Assembly (NCBI GenBank): GCA_013377095.1
Contig: JACAAY010000022.1
Coordinates: forward strand, 1 to 54,906
Direction: 5' to 3'
Length of the DNA: 54,906 nucleotides
From: Desulfuromonadales bacterium
Lineage (GTDB): Bacteria > Desulfobacterota > Desulfuromonadia > Geobacterales > Pseudopelobacteraceae
Part shown: in pieces, positions 1 to 7,132 of the stretch
Position numbering within the stretch: position 1 is the first letter of the stretch
How the letters are laid out: every line of letters starts with the position of its first letter
The notes under the pieces: model-generated
Told to the model about the DNA's origin: nothing
The model's database searches: none
What the model saw: only the letters and a program-made list of their open reading frames with translations
Translations under genes and position numbers: made by a program

Positions 1-116
1 AAAAAATGCTGGGCGGGAAGCAGGGTCAAAAATAGAGCCATTTTTCAAAGGCCTGCTATATCTATTTCTACGATGAGCAAAAACGACAGTTCACCCTGAA
101 TACCTGGTCAAAGGAT

Positions 117-1595
117 GTGATGAAGGAATGTACGGTCCTCGAAAAGAAGACCATTTATGATTTGGACAGCACCGGCATCTGGGGTGAGGCGGTCCGACAG
201 AAGAAACCGATCATCGTAAATAATTTCGAAGCCGGTCACCCGCTCAAGAGGGGGTATCCGGAAGGGCATGTTATTCTGAAGCGTTTTCTTACCGTTCCCG
301 TGATTTCCAATAATGTGATTGTCGCAGTTGTGGGAGTTGCCAACAAGGAATCGGACTATTCACCTGCCGACGTAATGCAGCTGACATTATTTATGGATTC
401 AGTCTGGAAGATTATCGAACGCAAACGAATGGAAGAGGATCACCTGAAGATAGAAAAACAACTGCTATATACTCAAAAATTGGAAAGTCTTGGAGTATTG
501 GCCGGGGGGATTGCCCACGATTTCAACAACATTTTGCAGGCGATAATCAGCCATGCGGACTTGGCGCTGATGAAAATCAGCCCTGAATCTCCTGCAGCCA
601 ATAGTCTGCGCAAAATTGAACAGGCGGCATCTCGAGCGGCAAATCTGTCAAAACAGATGCTGGCGTATTCGGGGAAAGGCAAATTTGTTGTCGAGTGTGC
701 GGACCTGAACCGCGTACTGGAAGAAATGCTACCCATGTTGGAGGTATCAATCTCGAATAAGATTGCTCTCCGTCTCAACCTCACTCGACCTCTTCCGTCC
801 ATTGAAGCTGATATCACTCAAATGCATCAAGTTGTCATGCATCTTATTATAAATGCCTCCGAGGCAATTGGTGATGATGGCGGTGTGATTACAGTTACTA
901 CCAGCGCCGTGCACTGCGACAAAGATTGTCTAAACAGTATCGCTCCATCCGATCGTTTACCGGAAGGCACATATGTTGTTCTTGAGGTTGTGGATACCGG
1001 TTGTGGCATGGACCATGACATCACAGAAAAAATATTTGATCCGTTCTTCACAACCAAATTTACCGGACGTGGCCTTGGTTTGGCTGCTGTTCACGGTATC
1101 ATCAGGGGTCATAAGGGCGCCATCAATGTTTATAGTGAACCAGGTAAGGGAAGCACCTTCAAAATTATTCTTCCAGCCAGTGAATCACAGGAAACTATCC
1201 TGCCAGTTCATGCACGTGAAGCAGAAGTGCATGGTTGTGGAACTGTGTTGCTGGTAGATGACGAAGAGGACGTTCGTAATGTCGGCCGCGAAATGCTTGA
1301 AGCGCTCGGCTTTGAAACAGTAACTGCAATTGATGGATTTGATGCGCTCGAAACACTCAAACGTAACCAGTCCATCAAGATTGTCATTCTTGACCTGACA
1401 ATGCCGCGCATGGATGGAGAACAGACATTCAACGAGTTGCGCAAGTCGAACCCCGATATGAAGGTGATAATGTCCAGCGGCTACAATGAACACGAAGTAA
1501 CTCAGAAATTTATTGGGAAAAGTTTGGCGGGCTTTATCCAGAAACCGTATCGGATATCTGTTTTGCGCGAAATACTTACCAGCATCAGAAGTTGA
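117..1595 (+). CDS. Hybrid sensor histidine kinase, 5'-truncated (GAF-HisKA-HATPase-REC)
   Basis: The order is C-terminal part of a GAF domain (about 1-100), HisKA with phospho-acceptor H134 in GGIAHDFNN, HATPase (N-box around 245, DTGCGM about 294, GRGLGLAAV about 318) and a receiver with D426 in ILDLTMP. It should autophosphorylate and pass the phosphate to its own receiver. The frame stays open upstream of the GTG at 117 back to a TAG at 33-35. The intervening codons (36-116) read like GAF sequence (YIYFYDEQ), so the domain is cut: the first half of the GAF domain and any input domain are missing. The next in-frame start is ATG at 120. No clear ribosome site precedes either. This is either a 5'-truncated pseudogene or a kinase reduced to its signalling core. 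No partner is adjacent. Kinase identity is firm; function is doubtful. Confidence 0.7.
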   Translation: MMKECTVLEKKTIYDLDSTGIWGEAVRQKKPIIVNNFEAGHPLKRGYPEGHVILKRFLTVPVISNNVIVAVVGVANKESDYSPADVMQLTLFMDSVWKIIERKRMEEDHLKIEKQLLYTQKLESLGVLAGGIAHDFNNILQAIISHADLALMKISPESPAANSLRKIEQAASRAANLSKQMLAYSGKGKFVVECADLNRVLEEMLPMLEVSISNKIALRLNLTRPLPSIEADITQMHQVVMHLIINASEAIGDDGGVITVTTSAVHCDKDCLNSIAPSDRLPEGTYVVLEVVDTGCGMDHDITEKIFDPFFTTKFTGRGLGLAAVHGIIRGHKGAINVYSEPGKGSTFKIILPASESQETILPVHAREAEVHGCGTVLLVDDEEDVRNVGREMLEALGFETVTAIDGFDALETLKRNQSIKIVILDLTMPRMDGEQTFNELRKSNPDMKVIMSSGYNEHEVTQKFIGKSLAGFIQKPYRISVLREILTSIRS

Positions 1596-1880
1596 CAGAC
1601 ATGCTTGCATAAACAGAAAGCATTCTGTCGTATTGGGCTGAGCCGGACCACTCGCGGGCTCTTGCATTCTGGATGGATGAAATCGGTGAACTGCGGATTA
1701 TTGACCAACCCAACCAGGTCTTGACTGCCAATAAAACGCGCAGTCCCTCGACTCGGTTTTAGCCGATGTGTACATTCTTGGAATGCGAGGAGAAAGGAGG
1801 GGGGAACTTGCCTGCTCTTCGCTGTGGAGGAGCATGACACCTTCACTGAAAATCAGGGGGCGAATCGGGACAGTCAATCA

Positions 1881-2231
1881 TCATTCTGACTTCAGCACAA
1901 TATTACGCTCTATCTTTCCGCTGTCGCGTAACACAGAAATCCTGACCGTCTCTCCAACACGATGGTCATCGAGCCGCGCCAAAAACGTTGCCACATTGTC
2001 CACCGGTTTGCCATTGATAGCGGAAATAATATCTCCGGCTATGAATGAGCCATCCGAATCCACCCTCGCACCACGTAAACCTGCCGCTGCCGCAGCTGAA
2101 CCATTCTTCACCCGCAGGACCAGCACCCCTTTTATACCCAGCCGGGAGGTGACCGCATATTTCAGGCTCTCGTTGGTTTCAATGCCCATTGCCGGCCGGA
2201 GATATTTTCCCCGTGAAATCAGCTGGGGCAC
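1881..2231 (-). pseudogene. PDZ-domain remnant of a trypsin-like (HtrA/DegP-type) protease
   Basis: The sequence reads VPQLISRGKYLRPAMGIE followed by a PDZ fold (VLRVKNGSAAAAAGLRGA, GDIISAINGKPV, RVGETVRISVLRDG-like). This is the C-terminal third of HtrA/DegP-family S1C proteases. The protease domain with its His-Asp-Ser triad is absent. The frame is open only to a stop at 2271-2273, inside the end of the upstream cbpM gene, so the 5' part has been deleted and the remnant fused against cbpM. Its position after cbpA-cbpM fits an ancestral chaperone-protease operon. It could still be translated as a free PDZ protein from the GTG at 2231 or the ATG near 2187, but no good ribosome site is visible. 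Confidence 0.65.
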
Positions 2232-2242
2232 AACATGGTTGT

Positions 2243-2551
2243 CTAACGTGTTGGTAATCTTTCCAGCTCCTCAATCCGATCGAGAAGTTCCATTACCAAG
2301 GCAACTGCATCGAAGTTGAGATGCAGGTCCCGTTTGAGGCGGAGCGCTTTACGAGCACGAATTACAGCGCCTCGTTCGAATGTCGGTAATTCGTCCGGAG
2401 TGAGCGATTCCAGTAAGCCAATGTCCAGTAGACGCCGGGTAACCGCAATTCGGCATGCGCACATCCGGCTCAACTCCTGAAGCGAAATGCCCGGAACCGA
2501 GATTATTTCATGTTTTTTGCGAAGAATGATTTCATAGTGTTGTGCGGTCAT
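2243..2551 (-). CDS. cbpM: CbpM-type chaperone modulator
   Basis: A 102-residue protein with the MerR-like helical fold of CbpM. In the family it binds the J-domain of CbpA and inhibits its co-chaperone and DNA-binding activity. Visible features are the N-terminal helix-turn-helix-like stretch (SLQELSRMCACRIAVTRRLLDIGLL) and a C-terminal helix of charged and hydrophobic residues (LNFDAVALVMELLDRIEELERL). The start ATG at 2551 is preceded by AGGAGC. It lies 12 bp after the cbpA stop on the same strand, the standard cbpA-cbpM arrangement. Its stop overlaps the frame of the PDZ remnant. Confidence 0.85.
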   Translation of the reverse strand: MTAQHYEIILRKKHEIISVPGISLQELSRMCACRIAVTRRLLDIGLLESLTPDELPTFERGAVIRARKALRLKRDLHLNFDAVALVMELLDRIEELERLPTR

Positions 2552-2563
2552 GGAATGCTCCTG

Positions 2564-3508
2564 TCATTTCCGGGCATCGAAGCGGGATTCACGGGCGAGC
2601 TCTTCAAATAGTTGCCGCTCCCTGGTGGAAAGAGGTTTCGGAACCACAATGCGAACGGTTACCAACAGGTCGCCGTGGATAGCAGATGAAACCGGCATCC
2701 CTTTGCCGCGTACCCTCAGTGTCAATCCGCTCTGGGTTCCGGCGGGAATGTTCAGATTGATGCGGCCGTCGACAGTGGCAACGGGAACCTTGGCTCCCAG
2801 TGCGGCTTCCCAAGGTGCAATATCTATGCTGGTTGCCAGATCATGCCCGTTGATTGTAAAGCGCGGATCAGGCAGGATGTGAATGCGAAGGTACAGATCG
2901 CCTGCCTCTGCACCACCGCTTCCCCTGCCTCCCTGTTCGGAAATCCGAATCAGCGAGCCCTCCGTCATTCCGGGTGGAATGGTGACCTCGTAGCTTTTTC
3001 CGGCTTTTTGCGGTCTGCCGTCAGCGTCGGTTTCGATCCGCTCCATTTCAATGCTCTTTCGAGCTCCGTGATAAGCCTCGCTCAGACTGATGTCTATTCG
3101 TGCTTCCTGGTCACGCCCCCTGCGACGTTGGCCCCCGCTCCCCCACCGATCATTACCCTCACCGAAATTCCATCTGCCGCCAAACAGATTCTGAAAAAAA
3201 TCACTGAACTGGCCCGGGTCTGCCGAGTTGAAGCTGAAATGCACATTCTCGCCACCCGCTGAACCATAGCTTTCAAAACCGCTGTTCCAACTACTGCCAA
3301 CCTGATCGTATTTCGTCCGCTTCTCCGGATCACCCAGCACTTCGTAGGCTTCATTGATCTGCTTGAATTTCTCCTCTGCATCATGTGCCTTGTTGATATC
3401 CGGGTGATACTTGCGCGCAAGTTTGCGGTAGGCCCGCTGGATAGTTTCCTGGCTGGCGTCTTTATCAACGCCGAGTGTCTTGTAATAGTCCTGGAAAGTG
3501 ACTGACAT
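2564..3508 (-). CDS. cbpA: CbpA-type DnaJ co-chaperone
   Basis: A 314-residue J-domain protein that stimulates DnaK ATPase and delivers unfolded clients. The J-domain is at 1-70 with HPD at 35-37. A Gly/Phe/Ser-rich linker follows (about 70-125), then two DnaJ C-terminal beta domains (about 130-305) without a cysteine zinc finger. That makes it a class II (CbpA/DjlA-like) protein rather than canonical DnaJ. The chosen start (MSVTFQDYYKTLG) has AGGTAGGA just upstream; the frame extends further upstream but without a ribosome site. It is followed by its modulator cbpM and preceded by two Hsp20 genes on the same strand, so it probably belongs to one heat-shock transcription unit. Confidence 0.9.
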   Translation of the reverse strand: MSVTFQDYYKTLGVDKDASQETIQRAYRKLARKYHPDINKAHDAEEKFKQINEAYEVLGDPEKRTKYDQVGSSWNSGFESYGSAGGENVHFSFNSADPGQFSDFFQNLFGGRWNFGEGNDRWGSGGQRRRGRDQEARIDISLSEAYHGARKSIEMERIETDADGRPQKAGKSYEVTIPPGMTEGSLIRISEQGGRGSGGAEAGDLYLRIHILPDPRFTINGHDLATSIDIAPWEAALGAKVPVATVDGRINLNIPAGTQSGLTLRVRGKGMPVSSAIHGDLLVTVRIVVPKPLSTRERQLFEELARESRFDARK

Positions 3509-3613
3509 GTTTCCTACCTGCAAAATGAGTAGGGGGGCGCATGTGCTGCCCCCCCTAACCGATATCCCATTGACAGGAACATACCTGCCATTCATCTCTA
3601 CAGCCTGTTGCCC

Positions 3614-4012
3614 TTATGCTACCGTTATTGCGATCTTGCGGGGCTTTGCCGCCTCAGCCTTTGGTATGCACAAAGTGAGAATGCCTTTTGAAAGGTCCGC
3701 CTTAGCCTTGCCGTGGTCGAGGCTTTCCGGAATTGAGAACTGGCGGTAATAGGGAGCCAGCTCGAATTCTGTGTAGCCCGGATGACCCGGCATATCCCAG
3801 GACACCGGGGCATTGATGGTTAGTATTCCCTTTTCAACATTGACATCCAGAGTCTCTTTCGTCGCTCCGGGGACATCCGCGGTCAATACCAGTCCTTCTT
3901 CGGTTTCTACTATGTTGACCGAGGGCTTGATGAATTTCTCATTCGACCGGGTTTCCTCGCGAGTCTGTACATTTTTTTGATCATTCCTTTCGGTTAAGCC
4001 GTTGGCTGCCAT
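3614..4012 (-). CDS. Small heat-shock protein, Hsp20 family
   Basis: A 132-residue ATP-independent holdase. An alpha-crystallin domain covers about 30-130: VNIVETEEGLVLTADVPGA, then DVNVEKGILTINA and the conserved strand ADLSKGILTLCIPKAE. The usual A-x-x-x-n-G-v-L motif is present as KADLSKGILTL. A C-terminal I-x-I/V anchor occurs as IAITV. The N-terminal arm is short and polar. The start ATG at 4012 has AAAGGAGG 8-9 nt upstream. It lies 52 bp after the next hsp20 gene and about 100 bp before cbpA, all on the minus strand. The divergence from the 4065-4514 paralogue suggests the two form different oligomers. Confidence 0.9.
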   Translation of the reverse strand: MAANGLTERNDQKNVQTREETRSNEKFIKPSVNIVETEEGLVLTADVPGATKETLDVNVEKGILTINAPVSWDMPGHPGYTEFELAPYYRQFSIPESLDHGKAKADLSKGILTLCIPKAEAAKPRKIAITVA

Positions 4013-4064
4013 GACAATGGCCTCCTTTCCGTTAAGATTGTTGTTCGGGAGTCAACATCCACGA

Positions 4065-4514
4065 TTACGACAACTTGATTTCAATTTTCTTTGGTTTTGC
4101 ATGCTCTGCTTTTGCCAAGGTTATGCGCATAATTCCATTCTTGTATTCGGCACTGATTCTTTCCGCGTCGATATCAATCGGAATCTCCAGAGTTCGGCTG
4201 AATCTGCCGGAGCCAAGTTCGCTGCGGTGTACAATTTGCCCTTTCTGCTCTGCAAAAGGCTTGCGTTCGCCACTGATGGTCAAGGTGTTCCGCAACACGG
4301 TCAGGTCGACATCCTTGGGGTCCACTCCCGGAACAAGAGCATCTACGTAGACGTGGCCCTCGTCATCGCTGAAGTTGACCAACGGGAAACGCCGCGTTGT
4401 GACCGGAGAAAGAAATGTTGAACCAAATGGTCTTTGATAGCCTGCGCCGCGAAACGCCTCGTCAATTTCCTTCCTCAGAGTGTCGAGTTCTTTGAATACA
4501 TCCCAGCTTGCCAT
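4065..4514 (-). CDS. Small heat-shock protein, Hsp20 family
   Basis: A 149-residue alpha-crystallin protein. The N-terminal amphipathic region is MASWDVFKELDTLRKEID. The crystallin domain is about 45-145, with VDALVPGVDPKDVDLTVLRN, LTISGERKPF and the strand ISAEYKNGIMRITLAKAE. The C-terminal I-x-I motif is IEIKL. ATG 4514 has AAAGGAGGTAA upstream. It heads a unit running through the 4012 hsp20 gene, cbpA and cbpM. A TTGACA-16-TATTTT promoter, preceded by a C-run that makes the -35 look like CCCTTGACA, lies about 40-70 bp upstream (4554-4581). Confidence 0.92.
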   Translation of the reverse strand: MASWDVFKELDTLRKEIDEAFRGAGYQRPFGSTFLSPVTTRRFPLVNFSDDEGHVYVDALVPGVDPKDVDLTVLRNTLTISGERKPFAEQKGQIVHRSELGSGRFSRTLEIPIDIDAERISAEYKNGIMRITLAKAEHAKPKKIEIKLS

Positions 4515-4553
4515 GATGATTACCTCCTTTCACTGGTGAGTGTTTCTGATGAA

Positions 4554-4581
4554 AAAATAATGTCTATTTTCTTGGTGTCAA
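4554..4581 (-). promoter_or_regulatory. Promoter of hsp20-hsp20-cbpA-cbpM
   Basis: On the minus strand the -35 TTGACA (4576-4581) and -10 TATTTT (4554-4559) are separated by 16 bp. The -35 follows a run of eight C, giving CCCTTGACA, which resembles the sigma-32 -35 consensus CCCTTGAA. Either the vegetative or the heat-shock sigma factor could use it. Confidence 0.5.
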
Positions 4582-4605
4582 GGGGGGGGTAGAGCGGCGC
4601 TTGTT

Positions 4606-4884
4606 TTGTCCCAAAACTATCTTCAACCACTTGATATTGAAATATATTGTCCGCGCGCCGTCTTGAAGATCAGGAGTGAGAAAAAGCAGGAGAAGGAGGA
4701 GAAGGAAAAGGATTTCTATCGCGTCGAACGCTCCTACGGTTCGTTCCAGCGAACCCTGTCGCTTCCCGATGATGCAGATAGTTCCGGCATAGGCGCGAAC
4801 TTCAGCAAGGGGGTACTGATCGTGAGCATTCCCCGCAAGGCAGCTTTAACGTCCGAGACAAAGCGGATTCCGTTCAATTCTTGA
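4606..4884 (+). pseudogene. Hsp20 fragment (C-terminal half of an alpha-crystallin domain)
   Basis: The frame encodes LKIRSEKKQEKEEKEKDFYRVERSYGSFQRTLSLPDD and then NFSKGVLIVSIPRKA, the second half of an Hsp20 crystallin domain. The N-terminal arm and the first strands (the V-D-I-x-E-x-x part) are missing. The opening residues (MSQNYLQPLDIEIYCPRAV) are only faintly similar to the family. It is on the opposite strand from the intact paralogues and closer in sequence to a class with the charged KKQEKEEK loop. It looks like the leftover of a fourth hsp20 gene truncated by rearrangement. A 92-residue product without a dimerisation strand is unlikely to work as a holdase. Confidence 0.65.
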
Positions 4885-5029
4885 TGCCGTGCAGGGAGTT
4901 GAATCCCGATCAGGAGGGGTGACCGAGATGGCAGATGGAGGAAACCTCGCTTACCATTGCCAGGCTTCCTCCACGCCGTCTACACTGTCTTACGACCATT
5001 AGCTTTACTCTGAATGACAAGCAATGCCG

Positions 5030-5482
5030 CTACTTGACTTCGACCTTGATCTGTTTCGGCATGGTATCTTTCTCTTTCTTTTTAGAAAGTGTGATCGTGA
5101 GAACCCCGCGTTCGCAGACGGCACTGACAGTGTCCTGTTTTATGTTGGCAGGCAGGTTGAACCTCCTCTGAAAACTGCCGAAGAAGCGCTCGATGCGATG
5201 GTAGCTTTCTTTTTTCACATCGTCTTCTTGCCTGCGTTCACCCCTCAGTATCAAGGTGTTGTCCTCGATCAGCACCTCGATATCCTTCTGGTCAACATCC
5301 GGCACCTCAGCCTTTATAACGATGGAATGCTCGGTTTCATAGATATCCACGGCTGGTTGCCAGATTCCTTCCTTGAGATCCTCTCCTGCCAGCCCCTGAT
5401 CCCAAGAGATGTTCAGAAGTCTATTCATCTGTTCCTGCACACCTCTCAGCTCCCTGAGAGGGTTGTATTTTACGAGTGCCAT
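5030..5482 (-). CDS. Small heat-shock protein, Hsp20 family
   Basis: A 150-residue Hsp20 with MALVKYNPLRELRGVQEQMNRLL at the N terminus, typical of the largest proteobacterial class. The crystallin domain is about 40-140: VDIYETEHSIVIKAEVPDV, LILRGERRQEDD, RIERFFGSFQRRFNLP and ERGVLTITLSKK. The C-terminal motif is QIKVEV. The start at 5482 is chosen for AAAGGAGA upstream; the frame is open further upstream without a site. It diverges from rpoH across a 220-bp intergenic region. Its own promoter candidate (5529-5557) shares the -35 environment of the rpoH promoter. Its stop is separated from the next hsp20 gene by the plus-strand Hsp20 fragment. Confidence 0.92.
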   Translation of the reverse strand: MALVKYNPLRELRGVQEQMNRLLNISWDQGLAGEDLKEGIWQPAVDIYETEHSIVIKAEVPDVDQKDIEVLIEDNTLILRGERRQEDDVKKESYHRIERFFGSFQRRFNLPANIKQDTVSAVCERGVLTITLSKKKEKDTMPKQIKVEVK

Positions 5483-5528
5483 GCTGAATCTCCTTTTACA
5501 GCACAAAAAATATCTGTCAGGTGAAATA

Positions 5529-5557
5529 AAAATAAGCAGGTGAGATTCAAAAATCAA
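5529..5557 (-). promoter_or_regulatory. Promoter candidate of hsp20 (5030-5482)
   Basis: On the minus strand TTGATT (5552-5557), 17 bp, TATTTT (5529-5534). The -35 lies in ACTTGATTTTTGAA, nearly identical to the sequence around the divergent rpoH -35, which suggests the same sigma factor reads both. Confidence 0.45.
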
Positions 5558-5614
5558 GTGGCCACAGCACATCCTCAACATGCTGTTTTTGCAGGATATA
5601 ATGGATTGCAACAC

Positions 5615-5643
5615 TTGATTTTGAAGTCATGATTTACTATATT
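5615..5643 (+). promoter_or_regulatory. rpoH promoter
   Basis: TTGATT (5615-5620), 17 bp, TATATT (5638-5643). The CIRCE element begins 2 bp after the -10 hexamer, so a repressor bound there would cover the start site. Confidence 0.6.
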
Positions 5644-5644
5644 T

Positions 5645-5671
5645 TTAGCAGTCGGAGCACGAGAGTGCTAA
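5645..5671 (+). promoter_or_regulatory. CIRCE operator (HrcA binding site)
   Basis: TTAGCAGTC, nine bases, GAGTGCTAA. The consensus is TTAGCACTC-N9-GAGTGCTAA, so there is one mismatch (G for C at position 7 of the left arm) and the spacer is exactly nine. The site sits between the -10 and the start of rpoH, the usual place for HrcA repression. Confidence 0.85.
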
Positions 5672-5701
5672 TTTCAGATTGGTTCAGGCGAGAGGTGCGC
5701 T

Positions 5702-6556
5702 ATGGTCGCCAATTATCCGGTTGTAGCTGACAGCCTGACGCTGTACTTGGCTGAAATCAGAAAGTTCAGGATGCTGGATGAGGATGAGGAACGTTACCAT
5801 GCGGTAAAATTCTTTGAAGAGAAAGATCTGGAATCGGCCCACAGACTCATTACCTCTAATCTTCGATTTGTCGTTAAAGTCGCTTTGGAATACCGCCATT
5901 ATGGTCTCAAGCTGCTGGATCTGATTCAGGAGGGAAATATCGGTCTCATGATGGCAGTGCGTAAGTTTAATCCTTACAAGGGCGTGCGTCTCATTTCGTA
6001 TGCGGTATGGTGGGTTCGCGCATATATTCAGAATTACATTCTTTCTGCATGGAGCCTGGTCAAGATCGGGACGACTCAGGCGCAGCGAAAGCTTTTTTAC
6101 GGGCTTCGCAAGGCAAAGGAAACTCTCCTTAAAATTACGGGAAGCGACACTGATGCCGCTGTTACAGCTACTATGCTTCATGTTTCGGACCAGGAAGTAT
6201 TGGAGATGGAACAGCGCCTTAAGGGGGATCTATCTGTAGACGGACAGTTCGGCGAGAGTGACGGACTGACCGTACTTGAAACGATTCCGGATGAAAGGAT
6301 GAACCAGGAGGAATTGCTTGACACATATCAGCAAGAATATCTATTGAAACAGCATGTTGTCAATGCTTTGGAAGGACTAAGCGAGAAGGAACGATATGTC
6401 ATAGAAAAGAGGGTGACAAGCGAAGCCCCACTGACGCTTCAAGAAATAGCCGATCACTTTTCGATATCACGTGAGAGGGTACGGCAGATCGAAGAAAGAG
6501 CTCTGGCTAAAGTTCGGCAAAAACTCGTCCCGCAATTGGTATGGACGCAGGATTGA
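5702..6556 (+). CDS. rpoH: RNA polymerase sigma-32 factor
   Basis: A 284-residue sigma factor of the RpoH family. Region 2 runs about 45-120 (NLRFVVKVALEYRHYGLKLLDLIQEGN, AVRKFNPYKGVRLISYAVWWVRAYIQ). The RpoH box is QRKLFYGLRKAKE (about 135). Region 4.2 has LTLQEIADHFSISRERVRQIEERALAK (about 245-275). It directs RNA polymerase to heat-shock promoters. ATG 5702 follows GAGAGGTG. The gene diverges from an hsp20 gene. The upstream CIRCE site implies that the sigma-32 regulon is placed under HrcA control here, so the two heat-shock systems are connected in series. Confidence 0.93.
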   Translation: MVANYPVVADSLTLYLAEIRKFRMLDEDEERYHAVKFFEEKDLESAHRLITSNLRFVVKVALEYRHYGLKLLDLIQEGNIGLMMAVRKFNPYKGVRLISYAVWWVRAYIQNYILSAWSLVKIGTTQAQRKLFYGLRKAKETLLKITGSDTDAAVTATMLHVSDQEVLEMEQRLKGDLSVDGQFGESDGLTVLETIPDERMNQEELLDTYQQEYLLKQHVVNALEGLSEKERYVIEKRVTSEAPLTLQEIADHFSISRERVRQIEERALAKVRQKLVPQLVWTQD

Positions 6557-6898
6557 GCGAACTGGCAGCATCCAGGGTCGCGGCAGAGCAAGCCGCAGTT
6601 GTGCTCAGCGTAACAAAGAGCCAGCTGAATAAACCTAGATGCGGCGGTGTGTCGTGTGGAGCACCATCTTGATATGCATGCTGGGACGTTAGCACAAGCT
6701 CCGAAGCGGATCTCCCGTAATTGTGCTTGCCCAACGAGCCCTCCTTATGGTAAACAGGGTATCCTTTAAGTGGCCACAGATTTCATTTATGGTATTTTTT
6801 GTGGTAGCTACAATTGGGCGGACTACTGAATTTCATACTAAATCAGTAGATTGAGTCATGAGTCTGATGGACTCCTCGCTTTTTTTATGGTTTATCAG
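6557..6898. other. Intergenic region without a recognised gene
   Basis: About 340 bp between rpoH and the SRP RNA. I see no convincing coding sequence. A short frame beginning ATG 6541 overlaps the end of rpoH but has no ribosome site. An inverted pair AGCACAA/TTGTGCT with a long loop lies around 6692-6728. The promoter of the SRP RNA should be near 6840-6895, but I could not fix it. Confidence 0.4.
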
Positions 6899-7032
6899 CA
6901 TTGCAGGCGGATATGATAGCCGGGCCTCGCGCAACGGCAAGCCGTGAACTCCGCCAGGTCCGGAAGGAAGCAACGGCAGCGGCCCCCGCCGTGTGCCGCG
7001 AGCAAGCCCGGCTATCTTATGCGCCTGCAATG
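6899..7032 (+). ncRNA. ffs: Signal recognition particle RNA (4.5S type)
   Basis: The conserved SRP domain IV loop is present: GCCAGGTCCGGAAGGAAGCA near 6953-6972. The arms gatagccggg (6915-6924) and cccggctatc (7007-7016) close a hairpin of about 100 nt. An outer pair cattgcaggcg (6899-6909)/cgcctgcaatg (7022-7032) extends the helix. The mature ends are uncertain: either about 6915-7016 or the whole 6899-7032. The RNA binds Ffh and targets ribosomes to the membrane. It stands directly upstream of dnaX, a common bacterial order. Confidence 0.9.
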
Positions 7033-7132
7033 TGTTTTGTCAAACCAGCCACTTGTATTCATTTGCACTGCAATTTCTCCGCGACTCACCCCAACCCTTT
7101 CCCACACGGAACGTCGGGGCGACAGATGACCT

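Noticed and set aside
1600..1880. Short frames between the first kinase and the PDZ remnant, including one reading WMDEIGELRIIDQPNQV
   Set aside because: No start with a ribosome site and no family recognised; probably a fragment left by the same rearrangement that truncated its neighbours.
4928..5005. A frame starting ATG 4928 after AGGAGGGG, 24 codons
   Set aside because: Good ribosome site, but the product is too short and has no similarity; likely the 5' stub of a lost gene.
6541..6675. A short plus-strand frame overlapping the end of rpoH
   Set aside because: No ribosome site and no recognisable domain; weak resemblance to small helical proteins only.
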